Source: JBAZWV01 sp964393325 (GTDB taxonomy: Bacteria > Patescibacteriota > Patescibacteriia > 2-12-FULL-60-25). Taken from it: DNA of 64,000 nt. The translations under genes were made by a program, and so were the position numbers. Location of the stretch: NCBI GenBank assembly GCA_964393325.1, contig CAYMTE010000005.1, positions 1 to 64,000 of the forward strand, written 5' to 3'. Below, piece after piece: positions 15,589 to 24,819 of this stretch. Under the pieces are notes generated by a model. It did not search any database. It had not been told where the DNA came from and was given only the letters and a program-made list of their open reading frames with translations. How positions within the stretch are numbered: the stretch's first letter is position 1; the number at the start of each line of letters is the position of its first letter.

Positions 15589-16635
15589 ATGTCGATTCTC
15601 CCCATTCAAGAGCGAATTTTTCAAATCAACGCCGAGCAGTCTAAGCGATACGTTGATGAAGAGGCGGCACGGCGTCGCTATTGGGCAGAGCACACGACGT
15701 TTTTTGCCTGCGTAAAATGCATGGATGGTCGTGTACTTTTTCCGTCGATGACGAAAACGCCGATCGGGATCGTAAAACCATTTCGTGCCATCGGTGGAAA
15801 GTTTAACGTTTGGTGGCCGAGTTTTCTTGGGCGTGTTCGGCATTGGACGGATAAGGGGATGATGCGCGGGAGTCGGAGCGTAATGTTTGTAACCTATCAT
15901 TACAGTGCGAGCGATGCGCATCTTGGGTGTGCGGGATGGAAGTACGACACGAAAGCGGCTCGTGCGCATGCGGAGCAGCTTCAGCGCGATCTTTCGTACG
16001 TGTTCGGCGAACAGCTAACGGCGATCGTTGCAGGCGTTGAAACAGACAAAGATCTGTTGGTTCTTCATGGTCCGCAAGGGGATATTTCCGGGAAGTCCGT
16101 CGTGTCGATGACAAAAGAAGACGTCTTTGCGGAACTGCAGAAAGTTTTTCCAGGAATGGAAGAACGAGTCGCTGCAGACATCGTGCCATTTTTACTTGGA
16201 AACGCGGCGCGATATCAGGAGTTGGTTCAGCATCCACGAGAGATACAGGAGATGGGGCATAATGAGCGCGTCATTGCCATTGGTCAGGGATTTGACTGGC
16301 TCGCAGACGCGAACGTGGCGCTGATCATTAACGACGCGGACCCAAATCTCGCGGATTCTATCCGCGTCGCGGGTTCCTTGATCGAAAAGAATCTTGCGCA
16401 TGCAGCGGAAAACGATCATGCGACGATCTGCACATCGATTCCGTATCGTGAACCGGGAATGGATTATCGTCAGGCGGTTGCTCGGGCGATTGGACTTCGC
16501 CGCTTTGCAGAGAGCATCCTCTCCGAGAGCGCGCCGACATTGATGGCGTCAGGAAAGCTTGAATCCATGGCGGCGGTTATGTGGGAACCGAGTAAGCGTA
16601 TCGAACGGGTAGACGACTCGTTGTTGAGTGAGTAA
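15589..16635 (+). CDS. Beta-carbonic-anhydrase-like metalloprotein, 348 aa
   Basis: FACVKCMDGRVLF contains a full CxDxR motif (Cys44, Asp46, Arg48), and SDAHLGCAGWKYD contains HxxCxG (His111, Cys114), the three zinc ligands and the Asp/Arg pair of beta-type and carboxysomal (CsoSCA-like) carbonic anhydrases. The remaining 230 residues have no recognised motif but include IAGVETDKDLLVLHGP and LIINDADPN, possibly a second, degenerate half as in two-domain carbonic anhydrases. It would be cytoplasmic. There are no carboxysome or RuBisCO genes nearby. The ATG at 15589 fits the promoter; a GTG at 15553 lies inside the promoter and was rejected. It is followed 9 bases later by the helicase. Confidence 0.6.
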   Translation: MSILPIQERIFQINAEQSKRYVDEEAARRRYWAEHTTFFACVKCMDGRVLFPSMTKTPIGIVKPFRAIGGKFNVWWPSFLGRVRHWTDKGMMRGSRSVMFVTYHYSASDAHLGCAGWKYDTKAARAHAEQLQRDLSYVFGEQLTAIVAGVETDKDLLVLHGPQGDISGKSVVSMTKEDVFAELQKVFPGMEERVAADIVPFLLGNAARYQELVQHPREIQEMGHNERVIAIGQGFDWLADANVALIINDADPNLADSIRVAGSLIEKNLAHAAENDHATICTSIPYREPGMDYRQAVARAIGLRRFAESILSESAPTLMASGKLESMAAVMWEPSKRIERVDDSLLSE

Positions 16636-16644
16636 TCTGAAAAA

Positions 16645-19581
16645 ATGCCCGACATCCTCGAGGGGTTAAACGAGGCGCAGGTTGCCGCCGTGACGCATCA
16701 GGACGGACCGCTTTTGATTGTCGCGGGTGCGGGAACCGGAAAGACGACCGTGCTTGCGAGACGTTATGCATGGCTGTTGCAGAGCGCACAAGGCGTGAGT
16801 ACGGAAAATATCCTCGCGCTGACGTTTACAGAAAAGGCGGCGGAAGAAATGGAGGATCGCGTTCTGCAGCTTCTGCCGAACGGGGCATACGATTTTTGGA
16901 TCTCAACGTTTCACGGATTTTGCCAGCGCATTCTCGAGGAGTTCGCATTGGAGATTGGTCTTCCGAACCACGTTCGTCTTCTCACGGAAACAGATGCATG
17001 GCTCATGCTCAAACGCCATATCGATGAGCTGCCGTTGAACCACTTTCGTCCACTCGGGAATCCTGTAAAATTTTTTGCCGGTCTCCTCCGGCATATCTCG
17101 CGTGCAAAAGACGAGGGCGTAACAGTTGAGCAGTACTTGGAATTCGCTCGGAATGCGGTTTTAGACAAGGATGCGGAGACGGCGGATGCGGAGCGAGCGC
17201 GGCTCCAGGAACTTGCCGACATGTATGCCACATATCGCAAGTTATTGCGGGATGAGGGTGCGATGGATTTTGGCGACCTTATCGTCGAAACGCTTCGCTT
17301 GCTGCAAGAGCGTCCCGCGGTGCTTGCGGAGCTTCGACGGCGATTTCCGTACATCATGGTGGATGAATTTCAAGATACGAACGGCGCGCAATATGAGCTG
17401 GTAAAATTAATCGCCGGCAAGGAGCGTAACCTCACAGTTGTGGGGGATGATGACCAGGCGATTTATAAATTTCGCGGCGCATCACTCGCGAATATTCTTC
17501 AGTTTCGCGATGACTTTCCCGACGCAGCGACGATTGCCCTCACCGAGAATTACCGATCTCGCCAAGAGATTTTGGATGCTGCGTACCGCTTTATTCAAAA
17601 GAATGACCCGCATCGTCTCGAAGTGAAGCTCGCCGAATCCGGTTTGTCGAAGCGGTTAACGGCGGCGCGCGGGGGCGGCGGAGCGGTTGCCGTGCATTGG
17701 TATCGATCATTGGATGAGGAATGTGAAGCAGTCGCAAAGGAGATTGCAAATATTCATGCACGGGGCGACGTGTCGTGGAATGATATTGCGATCCTTGTTC
17801 GTTCGAATGATGGCGCGGTTCCATTTGTTCAGGCGCTTGAGCGGCATGGGATTCCGTTTCGATTTTTCGCGATGCGCGGTCTCTATGCGAAACCCCTGAT
17901 TGTCGATATTCTGTCGCTCCTACGCCTATGTGACAGCGCACATGATTCTCCCTCGGTATGGCGCGTTCTTTCGATGGAGGTCATCGGAATGGGGGTACGA
18001 GATGCGGCGGAATTCGTGCAATATGCGAATCGAAAAGGGATTCCACTTTGGACGGCGATCACGCAGGCGGCAGTTGTTCCTGGGATTAGCGAACAGGGGC
18101 TGAAGCGAGCAGCATTTTTTGTGACACTGGTTCAAAAATTGGCAGAAACGGCCAAGCGCGAAAAGCCACTCCGTGTTTTTCAGATCGCCCTACAGGAGTC
18201 CGGTTTGCTTGCGGCGATCATGAAGCGTCCGGAACAGGAGAAGTTGGAATCAATTGGTTTTTTGAACGGGTTTGCGGATCGAATCAAGCGGTATGAGTCC
18301 ATGACGCACGGGCCAACGCTGAAGGGGTTGTTGGATGATGTGCGACTCGAGATTGAGAGCGGGGAAGAGGGCGCGCTTGCTGCGGACCCGGATGCTGGTC
18401 CGGAGCTCGTAAAGGTCATGACGGTTCATGCTTCTAAAGGTCTCGAATTTTCGCACGTCTTCGTGGTTTCCATGGTTGACCAGCGTTTTCCGACACGTCC
18501 TCGATCCGAAGCGATCCCGCTCCCGGACGGCTTGGTAAAAGAGCGTCTCCCCGACGGCGATGCACATCTCGAGGAAGAACGTCGATTGTTATACGTCGCG
18601 ATGACGCGAGCGAAGGATTCGTTGACGCTGACCGGCGCCGCGGCGTATGGCGGAGCGCGTCAAAAAAAGCCATCGATATTTTTAGCCGAGGCTGGACTTG
18701 ATGCCGAGCATCGATCGATTGAAGGAGGGGATGCACTTGCACTCACCGTTCAGGATGTCCTTTCGACGCAGGAGGAGACGGAACGGGAAGTGTTTCAGCT
18801 TAAACGACGTTTTTCGTTTACCCAGCTCGCAGCGTTCCGGAACTGCCCGCTGCAGTATAAGTTTGCGCACGTCTATCGTATTCCGATTTTAGGGTCCTTT
18901 CAGAAAAGCTTTGGTCAGTCTATCCATCTTGCCTTTCACGATATTTTAAAGCTCCATCAGGATCGGGGAGCTTCTCGTCAATCGACGTTGTTTGACGCGC
19001 CGTCTGCTGAGCCGATGCAGGGATTTCGGGTAACGCTTGAGGAGGCGCTACAGATCTTTGAGGATCGTTGGATTGATGAATGGTACAAGGACCGGGCGCA
19101 ACATGATCTTTTCAAAAAAGAGGGACGTGACGCCGTGAGACGGATGTGGCAGCTGTGGAATGAGAATCCGCCAAACGTATTCGCACTCGAGCAGCCGTTC
19201 GATTGGCGGCTCGATGATCATTCGATTAAGGGGAGTGTTGATCGCATTGATCGCGTGCCGGAAGGAATGGCGATTTACGATTATAAAACAGGTACGCCAA
19301 AATCAACGGATGATCTTGAACGAAAAGATAAGGAGCAGCTCTGGTTGTATCAAATGGCGATGGAAGAGCGGGGACTTCCTATTGCAAAGCTCGCATACAT
19401 CTATGTTCGCAGCGGAGAGCTTGCGGAGGTGGATATCCTGCAGGGCGAAGCGCGAGAGGCGTTTCGTGAGGATATCCAAGGTCGAATGGCGGAGATATTG
19501 TTATCTCGCTTCCCGGCCAAGCCATCGAAATTCACCTGCGATTACTGTGACTTCAAAGGGATTTGTGAACATCGCGCATAA
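16645..19581 (+). CDS. UvrD/Rep-type helicase fused to a PD-(D/E)XK iron-sulfur nuclease
   Basis: 978 aa. An SF1A helicase core occupies about 1-690: Walker A AGAGTGKTT (27-35), LTFTEKAAEEM, STFHGFCQRIL, motif II VDEFQDTNGAQ, GDDDQAIYKFRGA and LLYVAMTRAKDSL. The C-terminus carries a RecB-type nuclease: GSVDRIDRVPEG, YDYKTGTPK and QLWLYQMAM. Four cysteines (FRNCP near 734, then CDYCDFKGIC at the very end) have the spacing of the AddB-type 4Fe-4S cluster that staples this domain. Likely role: double-strand-break end processing or repair in one chain. The DUF721/DciA-like gene starts 3 bases after it. Confidence 0.9.
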   Translation: MPDILEGLNEAQVAAVTHQDGPLLIVAGAGTGKTTVLARRYAWLLQSAQGVSTENILALTFTEKAAEEMEDRVLQLLPNGAYDFWISTFHGFCQRILEEFALEIGLPNHVRLLTETDAWLMLKRHIDELPLNHFRPLGNPVKFFAGLLRHISRAKDEGVTVEQYLEFARNAVLDKDAETADAERARLQELADMYATYRKLLRDEGAMDFGDLIVETLRLLQERPAVLAELRRRFPYIMVDEFQDTNGAQYELVKLIAGKERNLTVVGDDDQAIYKFRGASLANILQFRDDFPDAATIALTENYRSRQEILDAAYRFIQKNDPHRLEVKLAESGLSKRLTAARGGGGAVAVHWYRSLDEECEAVAKEIANIHARGDVSWNDIAILVRSNDGAVPFVQALERHGIPFRFFAMRGLYAKPLIVDILSLLRLCDSAHDSPSVWRVLSMEVIGMGVRDAAEFVQYANRKGIPLWTAITQAAVVPGISEQGLKRAAFFVTLVQKLAETAKREKPLRVFQIALQESGLLAAIMKRPEQEKLESIGFLNGFADRIKRYESMTHGPTLKGLLDDVRLEIESGEEGALAADPDAGPELVKVMTVHASKGLEFSHVFVVSMVDQRFPTRPRSEAIPLPDGLVKERLPDGDAHLEEERRLLYVAMTRAKDSLTLTGAAAYGGARQKKPSIFLAEAGLDAEHRSIEGGDALALTVQDVLSTQEETEREVFQLKRRFSFTQLAAFRNCPLQYKFAHVYRIPILGSFQKSFGQSIHLAFHDILKLHQDRGASRQSTLFDAPSAEPMQGFRVTLEEALQIFEDRWIDEWYKDRAQHDLFKKEGRDAVRRMWQLWNENPPNVFALEQPFDWRLDDHSIKGSVDRIDRVPEGMAIYDYKTGTPKSTDDLERKDKEQLWLYQMAMEERGLPIAKLAYIYVRSGELAEVDILQGEAREAFREDIQGRMAEILLSRFPAKPSKFTCDYCDFKGICEHRA

Positions 19582-19584
19582 GAT

Positions 19585-19890
19585 ATGGGGTTTGAGTCTT
19601 TAAAACGTTTGTTGCCAACGGTCGTGCGTTCTCACGGTATTGGAACGCAAGTTGAGGCGCGTCGAGTTCTGGAACGGTCGATGGTTGTGCTTCGTGCGCT
19701 GTGGGGGGAGGAGCGTGCAGGGGGAGTTTCTGCTGTATCATTTCGTGATGGGGTATTAAAGCTCGAGTCTACATCTCCGTCGGCGCTTCACATGCTCCGT
19801 CTCGAAGAATTAAAAATACGGAATGCGATGAATCGTGATTTAGGATCACTGGTCGTGAGAAAACTCGATGTGCGCGCAAAGGGTTTTTAA
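19585..19890 (+). CDS. DUF721/DciA-like protein
   Basis: 101 aa. The pattern of a helical N-terminus followed by FRDGVLKLESTSPSALHMLR and LGSLVVRKLDVR matches DUF721, the family that includes the replicative-helicase loader DciA. It lacks the extra C-terminal domain of longer DciA proteins. It starts 3 bases after the helicase-nuclease and is probably translationally coupled to it. The assignment rests on the general pattern. Confidence 0.65.
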   Translation: MGFESLKRLLPTVVRSHGIGTQVEARRVLERSMVVLRALWGEERAGGVSAVSFRDGVLKLESTSPSALHMLRLEELKIRNAMNRDLGSLVVRKLDVRAKGF

Positions 19891-19902
19891 TACGCGGCGT
19901 GG

Positions 19903-19908
19903 TATACT
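19903..19908 (+). promoter_or_regulatory. -10 element directly before a start codon
   Basis: TATACT ends 6 bases before the ATG at 19915, as expected for a leaderless mRNA. No good -35 is present. Confidence 0.4.
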
Positions 19909-19914
19909 TGAGGC

Positions 19915-20304
19915 ATGACGTTTCGGATGTATCTTTTGTTTATGGCTCTTGCGACCGCACTGTCCTGGATCGCATGGGCGTTGGTTCTCTATACGATGAA
20001 TCCATACGAGGTGGGTGTAGGCGGATTCATTCTTTTTTACGTTACGCTTTTATTCGGACTGATTGGAACGTTGACGCTCGCCGGAATGGGCTATCGTATA
20101 CTGCTTCTTCGTCGAAGCGTGATGGTTACGCGCGAAGTGCGTATTTCCTTTCGTCACGCGGTTTTTCTTTCCGCCGTTGCCGTCGCTGCGCTCGTGTTGT
20201 CTGCGGAAGGTTGGCTGAATGTGTGGGTCTTTGTAGTAAGCATTCTCGTCATGAGCGTCTTGGAATACCTCTTTTTGTTGCGAGAAGAAGCGCGAAGGTC
20301 TTGA
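19915..20304 (+). CDS. Four-helix membrane protein of unknown function
   Basis: 129 aa with four hydrophobic segments (about 7-27, 37-62, 78-96 and 100-122) and a basic cytoplasmic loop between the second and third. This length and layout recur as an uncharacterised membrane-protein type in candidate-phyla genomes, as far as I recall; no function is known to me. The ATG at 19915 stands at the expected transcription start of the -10 at 19903. Confidence 0.65.
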   Translation: MTFRMYLLFMALATALSWIAWALVLYTMNPYEVGVGGFILFYVTLLFGLIGTLTLAGMGYRILLLRRSVMVTREVRISFRHAVFLSAVAVAALVLSAEGWLNVWVFVVSILVMSVLEYLFLLREEARRS

Positions 20305-20392
20305 ACAACTTTTCTATTCAAAGAAAACATGCATGTTGTACACAGTGATGATCTTGCGTGTGTAGTTCGAGCATGTCTAAATACCTGTTGAT

Positions 20393-21439
20393 ATGTTTGG
20401 AGCATTCGCCGCGCGATTTTCGAAAGACCTGGGTGTAGACCTTGGTACCGCAAACACGTTGGTGTATGCCAAGGGGAGAGGGGTTGTCGTGAATGAGCCG
20501 TCTTTCGTTGCGGTGAATATGCGGAACGGCCAGATTCTTGCCGTTGGGCATGAAGCGAAGGCGATGCTTGGGAAGACGCCGCCTCATGTGATGGTGTCTC
20601 GTCCGCTTCAGCGAGGAATCATTGCGGACTTCGAGGTTACAGAAAAAATGTTGCGGTATTTTTTTGAGAAGGTCCATCGCGAGAGTTCATCCTTCATGCC
20701 ACGTCCTCGCGTCGTCATTGGCGTTCCACTTGATGTGACGGAGGTGGAACGAAAGGCGGTAGGAGACGCTGCGATCTCCGCGGGAGCTCACGAGGTCCAT
20801 ATTATTGAAGAGCCGATGGCGGCGGCAATCGGCGTGGGACTTCCGATCGCAGAGCCTATCGGTAACATGATTGTCGATATTGGCGGGGGGACGAGTGAGA
20901 TCGCCGTCATTTCCTTGAACGGTGTTGTTACGGCGAAGTCGATTCCGATCGCTGGTGATGAAATGAATCGAAACATTATTCAATATGCGCGTGACGTTTT
21001 TAATTTACTGCTCGGTGAGCGCGTTGCGGAGGAAGTGAAGATTTTGGTTGGATCTGCCATGTCACTTGCGGAGCCAATGGAAACGCCTCTTCGGGGAAGA
21101 GATTTGCTTTCAGGACTCCCGCGCGAAATCTCCGTGAGTGATGGTCAGATTCGCGAAGCGTTGGCGCGATCCGTTAAAGCGATCGTGGAAAATATTAAAT
21201 CCATTCTCGAAATTACGCCGCCGGAACTTGTTGCGGATATATATCGACGAGGAATTATTTTATCAGGAGGCGGTTCGCTGTTACGTGGACTGGATCGCGC
21301 GATTTCGGAAGGAACCGGATTAACCGTTCGGATTGCGGATGAACCTCTCACGGCGGTTGTTCGTGGCGGAGGGATTCTTCTTGAAGATCGGAAGCTTCTC
21401 AAAGATGTTTCACTGCCGATGACGGATCGGATGCGATAA
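20393..21439 (+). CDS. mreB: Cell-shape protein MreB
   Basis: 348 aa, standard length. The actin-fold phosphate loops are clear: VDLGTANTLVY near residue 15 and IVDIGGGTSEIAVISL near 160, plus IIEEPMAAAIG, GDEMNRNIIQ and the adenosine motif LSGGGSLLRGLD. It forms membrane-bound filaments that organise lateral peptidoglycan synthesis. It is first in the mreB-mreC-mreD-mrdA cluster; mreC starts 6 bases after its stop. No Shine-Dalgarno; a TAAATA lies 9 bases before the ATG. Confidence 0.97.
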   Translation: MFGAFAARFSKDLGVDLGTANTLVYAKGRGVVVNEPSFVAVNMRNGQILAVGHEAKAMLGKTPPHVMVSRPLQRGIIADFEVTEKMLRYFFEKVHRESSSFMPRPRVVIGVPLDVTEVERKAVGDAAISAGAHEVHIIEEPMAAAIGVGLPIAEPIGNMIVDIGGGTSEIAVISLNGVVTAKSIPIAGDEMNRNIIQYARDVFNLLLGERVAEEVKILVGSAMSLAEPMETPLRGRDLLSGLPREISVSDGQIREALARSVKAIVENIKSILEITPPELVADIYRRGIILSGGGSLLRGLDRAISEGTGLTVRIADEPLTAVVRGGGILLEDRKLLKDVSLPMTDRMR

Positions 21440-21445
21440 CGAAAT

Positions 21446-22273
21446 ATGCGGAGTCGAACGAAGAGAGCGGTGGTGTTGGGCGGGATCATCGTGCTCCTCG
21501 TTGTGTTTCGCGTCATTGGCATACTTGCTCCACTAGAGAGTGGAATGAGATATCTATTCTTGCCTGTTGTTCGAGTTGCATCGGGGATTGGTTCTGCAAT
21601 AGGAGGTGTTTTACGACGAAGTACAGATACACGCGAACTGCGCGCGAAGGTCGATGAATTAGAAGCTCGTCTTGGGACGATTACTGTGGATTATGTTCGG
21701 CTTCGGTCTCTTGAGGAGGAGAACCAGTCATTGAAGCAATTGACTGGATATTTAGATGCGACGGGATACGAGCACGTTCCGGCGCGCGTTATTGCACGGA
21801 GTATTGATCCGCAGCGTGCGACAGTTTTAATTGATCGTGGGTCGAGAGATGGTGTTGAGACAGGAATGGCGGTAATCGTCGGTGAAGGCTTATTTGTGGG
21901 AAAAATTACGGCCTTGAAAGAGCGTGTCGCGACGGTGACGCTTGTTGCGGATGAGGGGAGTCGGATTGCGGCATCGCGCGCTGGGCAACATCGACTCTTC
22001 GGATTGGTAGAGGGCCGAGGGAACTACGTCGCGCGGTTGACGTTCGTTCCTCAAGCGGAAGAACTTCGTGCGGATGATGTGATTGTGACGTCAGGATCTG
22101 AAGACAAGATCCCTTCTGATTTGGTTATTGGGTTGGTGAACGAGGTAGATGGGAAGCCGACGGATCCGTTTAAGAGCGCGTCTATTCAGCCGATAGTTCA
22201 GGGGGATCGGTTGCGGTTAGTGAGCGTGCTTGTTCCTTCTGCGTTGCGTCCGAAAGGAGGCGATACGCCATGA
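21446..22273 (+). CDS. mreC: Rod-shape protein MreC
   Basis: 275 aa. One N-terminal membrane helix (about residues 7-27) is followed by a coiled coil (about 58-95, TRELRAKVDELEARLG) and the double beta-barrel periplasmic-type domain with the family pattern VIARSIDPQRATVLIDRGS. It links MreB inside to the cell-wall synthases outside. It overlaps mreD by 4 bases. Confidence 0.93.
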   Translation: MRSRTKRAVVLGGIIVLLVVFRVIGILAPLESGMRYLFLPVVRVASGIGSAIGGVLRRSTDTRELRAKVDELEARLGTITVDYVRLRSLEEENQSLKQLTGYLDATGYEHVPARVIARSIDPQRATVLIDRGSRDGVETGMAVIVGEGLFVGKITALKERVATVTLVADEGSRIAASRAGQHRLFGLVEGRGNYVARLTFVPQAEELRADDVIVTSGSEDKIPSDLVIGLVNEVDGKPTDPFKSASIQPIVQGDRLRLVSVLVPSALRPKGGDTP

Positions 22274-22803
22274 CGAGACGTGGGTGGGTGTTTGTGATTC
22301 TTTCCGCGTGTTTTGCGGCGGTCTATGAGGCTGCGTGGATGACGTTTTTGCCAACTCCTTGGCGCGATATTCGGCCGATTCTTCAAATCCTTGTCCTGTT
22401 GATTGTGCTGAATCGGCCTCGCGGCGCTCTTGTGTACGCGGGGATCGCGGGCATGTTGGTTGACCTCTTTCGAGTGGACGCGGGCGCATTCTCCTTGGGC
22501 CGTTTCGTTGTTATCGCGATTATCCTTCTCGCGCTTTCGGAAACAGTGCTGACGAATCGTTCTGTGTATGCCACGACGGCACTGATGTTCGCCGGGCGCG
22601 TGATTGATGCAATCTGGATATGGATTGTTCACGCGGTCGGGACGAGAGCCTTCCATCTAGATATTCAGATGGATTCCGCGGTATCACTTCTGTTGACACT
22701 GTGTTGGGATATCGGATTAATGAGCGTCGCGTTCATGCTCATTGCTGTGTTTACGCGGCGTTTTCTCATGACGGCATCACGCGAGCTGAATCGATATGGT
22801 TGA
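22270..22803 (+). CDS. mreD: Rod-shape protein MreD
   Basis: 177 aa, five to six membrane helices, the usual size of MreD. Recognition comes mostly from position between mreC and mrdA and from the hydrophobic pattern with PRGALVYAGIAGMLVDLFR resembling the family's conserved loop. It overlaps mreC by 4 and mrdA by 8 bases. AAAGGAGG inside the end of mreC lies 9 bases before the ATG, one of the few housekeeping starts here with a Shine-Dalgarno. Confidence 0.85.
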   Translation: MTRRGWVFVILSACFAAVYEAAWMTFLPTPWRDIRPILQILVLLIVLNRPRGALVYAGIAGMLVDLFRVDAGAFSLGRFVVIAIILLALSETVLTNRSVYATTALMFAGRVIDAIWIWIVHAVGTRAFHLDIQMDSAVSLLLTLCWDIGLMSVAFMLIAVFTRRFLMTASRELNRYG

Positions 22804-24733
22804 CCCCTTTCGTTGGAAGTCGGAGGGGGAGGGGTTGCGTGTGCAGGAACGAACCTCGAGTCTTGTGCAGCATGAAGTCTTATACGAAGATGATATTACG
22901 CATATTAAAGATCGCCCGATGTACATGGGGGCGGCGATTCCGTCACGCAGATTTTTTGGTGCCTTTATTCTCGTCGTCTGCATGCTTGCGGGGCTGTTTG
23001 GTCGCGCATTTTGGATGCAGGTTGTGCATGGGGCGGAATATCGTGAACGCGCTGATCGCAATCGTTTGCGCGTCGAGATCGTATCACCGCGTCGTGGGAT
23101 TATTCGTGATCGAGAAGGGCGCGTTCTTGCAGAGAATATCCCATCCTTTGATGTGAGATTGACGGAGCGGTTGCTGCCTTCTGATCCAGGAGAGCGAGAT
23201 GAGGTGTTAGGAAGGATCGGAAGAGCTTTAACAATGCGGGTTTCCGAGATCGAAGCCGTCATGGCGTCTTCGACCGATCCGGATGAGAGTATTGTGTTGC
23301 AGCGAGACGTTTCATATGATCGCGCAATCGCAATGAATATCGTTGCTGCGAATGTTCCCGCAATTGATGTTGTCGTTGGAAGTAAACGGAGATACCCCGT
23401 TTCCGGCGAGGTGCTTTCGTTGTCGCATGTCCTTGGCTATATCTCTGGAATTACTCAGGATGAATTACGGAAACGTAAGATGGAAGGATATCGACAGATT
23501 GATTTGATTGGGAAAACGGGTATTGAATCAACATATGAATCAATATTGCGTGGATCCCCAGGTGAGCGATTGTATGAGGTGGATTCACGACATACGGTTA
23601 CGGCTATGGTGGGGGAAACTGCGCCGGTTGATGGAAGTGACGTTTCGCTTTCCATTGATCTGGATCTACAACGCGAAGCCGAGCGAGCCCTGCGAGCATC
23701 GATGGAAAAAATACACGTTTCTCGTGGTGCGGTGATTGCAATGGATCCGCGAGATGGGTCAATTCTTGCGGTTGTTTCGTTGCCCGCGTACGACGACAAC
23801 GTCTTTTCTGGAACAGTTTCGTCCACGGCGTATGCGCAGCTTATTTCGAATTCGGATCATCCATTGTTGCCTCGTGCGTGGGCTGGCATCTATCCGTCCG
23901 GATCAACAGCAAAGCCGATGCTCGCCGTCGCAGCGCTTGCGGAAGGGATTATTACTCCAAAAACGACCGTTCTTTCTACGGGTGGTTTGCATGTTGGCCC
24001 ATGGTTTTTTCCTGATTGGAAGGCGGGGGGTCACGGGCTCGTGAATGTTCGTAGTGCGATCGCCTGGTCGGTGAACACCTTTTTTTACTATATTGGCGGC
24101 GGTTATGAGCGATTCGTTGGTCTGGGTGTTGATAAAATTTCTGCCTGGATGAAAACATTTGGTTTAGGCGAAAAGACGGGGATCGATGTTCCGGGCGAAG
24201 TCGCTGGATTCGTTCCTACGCGCGAATGGAAGGAATCAACAAAGAGTGAACGGTGGTTTATCGGAGACACGTACAATCTTTCCATTGGTCAAGGCGATCT
24301 GCTTGTAACGCCGATTCAGGTCGCATCGTGGACGGCAACGATCGCGAATGGCGGGTACATTGTACGGCCGAAAATCGGCATGAAGTATGGTCGTCCAGAA
24401 GATATTCCGATATCGGTGAGCACAACGAGATCGGAAACGCCTCTTGCTCCTTCAAGCGCGGTAGAAGCGGTTCGTTTGGGAATGAGGGATACGGTCGCCT
24501 ATGGTTCGGGCAGAGCGCTTGCGGATCTTCCGTTTCTCGCTGCGGGAAAAACGGGCACGGCTCAATGGCGCGCAGATAAAGATAACCATGCGTGGTTTAC
24601 GTCATTTGCGCCGTTTGAAAAACCCGAAATCGTTGTCACGGTGTTGTTGGAAGAGGGGAAGGAGGGATCAAGTGCTGCCGTCCCGGTCGCGAAAGAAGTT
24701 CTGCGAGCCTGGTGGGCTAAACGTTCGCGGTAG
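22796..24733 (+). CDS. mrdA: Penicillin-binding protein 2 (elongation transpeptidase)
   Basis: 645 aa. A membrane anchor at about 42-65 is followed by the pedestal domain (RGIIRDREGRVLAEN) and a transpeptidase domain with all three motifs: SGSTAK with the SxxK serine at 370, WSVNTFF and AAGKTGTAQW. It cross-links peptidoglycan with the MreBCD elongation machinery. RodA, the usual partner, is not adjacent in this window. It overlaps mreD by 8 bases. Confidence 0.95.
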   Translation: MVDPFRWKSEGEGLRVQERTSSLVQHEVLYEDDITHIKDRPMYMGAAIPSRRFFGAFILVVCMLAGLFGRAFWMQVVHGAEYRERADRNRLRVEIVSPRRGIIRDREGRVLAENIPSFDVRLTERLLPSDPGERDEVLGRIGRALTMRVSEIEAVMASSTDPDESIVLQRDVSYDRAIAMNIVAANVPAIDVVVGSKRRYPVSGEVLSLSHVLGYISGITQDELRKRKMEGYRQIDLIGKTGIESTYESILRGSPGERLYEVDSRHTVTAMVGETAPVDGSDVSLSIDLDLQREAERALRASMEKIHVSRGAVIAMDPRDGSILAVVSLPAYDDNVFSGTVSSTAYAQLISNSDHPLLPRAWAGIYPSGSTAKPMLAVAALAEGIITPKTTVLSTGGLHVGPWFFPDWKAGGHGLVNVRSAIAWSVNTFFYYIGGGYERFVGLGVDKISAWMKTFGLGEKTGIDVPGEVAGFVPTREWKESTKSERWFIGDTYNLSIGQGDLLVTPIQVASWTATIANGGYIVRPKIGMKYGRPEDIPISVSTTRSETPLAPSSAVEAVRLGMRDTVAYGSGRALADLPFLAAGKTGTAQWRADKDNHAWFTSFAPFEKPEIVVTVLLEEGKEGSSAAVPVAKEVLRAWWAKRSR

Positions 24734-24738
24734 CATTG

Positions 24739-24767
24739 TTGACAGGGGCTCTAGTCTTCGTTACGCT
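24739..24767 (+). promoter_or_regulatory. greA promoter
   Basis: TTGACA (24739-24744), a 17-base spacer and TACGCT (24762-24767). It starts 6 bases after the mrdA stop and gives a leader of about 45 bases. Confidence 0.7.
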
Positions 24768-24782
24768 CGTGTGAGAGATATG

Positions 24783-24809
24783 GCGCGTGATCGTTGATCG
24801 CGCGTTTTC
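24783..24809 (+). promoter_or_regulatory. Terminator-like hairpin in the greA leader
   Basis: GCGCGTGATC and GATCGCGCGT form a 9-10 bp stem with G-U wobbles and a 3-base GTT loop, followed by TTTTC, ending 11 bases before the greA ATG. It lies downstream of the greA promoter, so it could act as an attenuator as well as a terminator for mrdA readthrough. Confidence 0.6.
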
Positions 24810-24819
24810 ATTCAATTGT

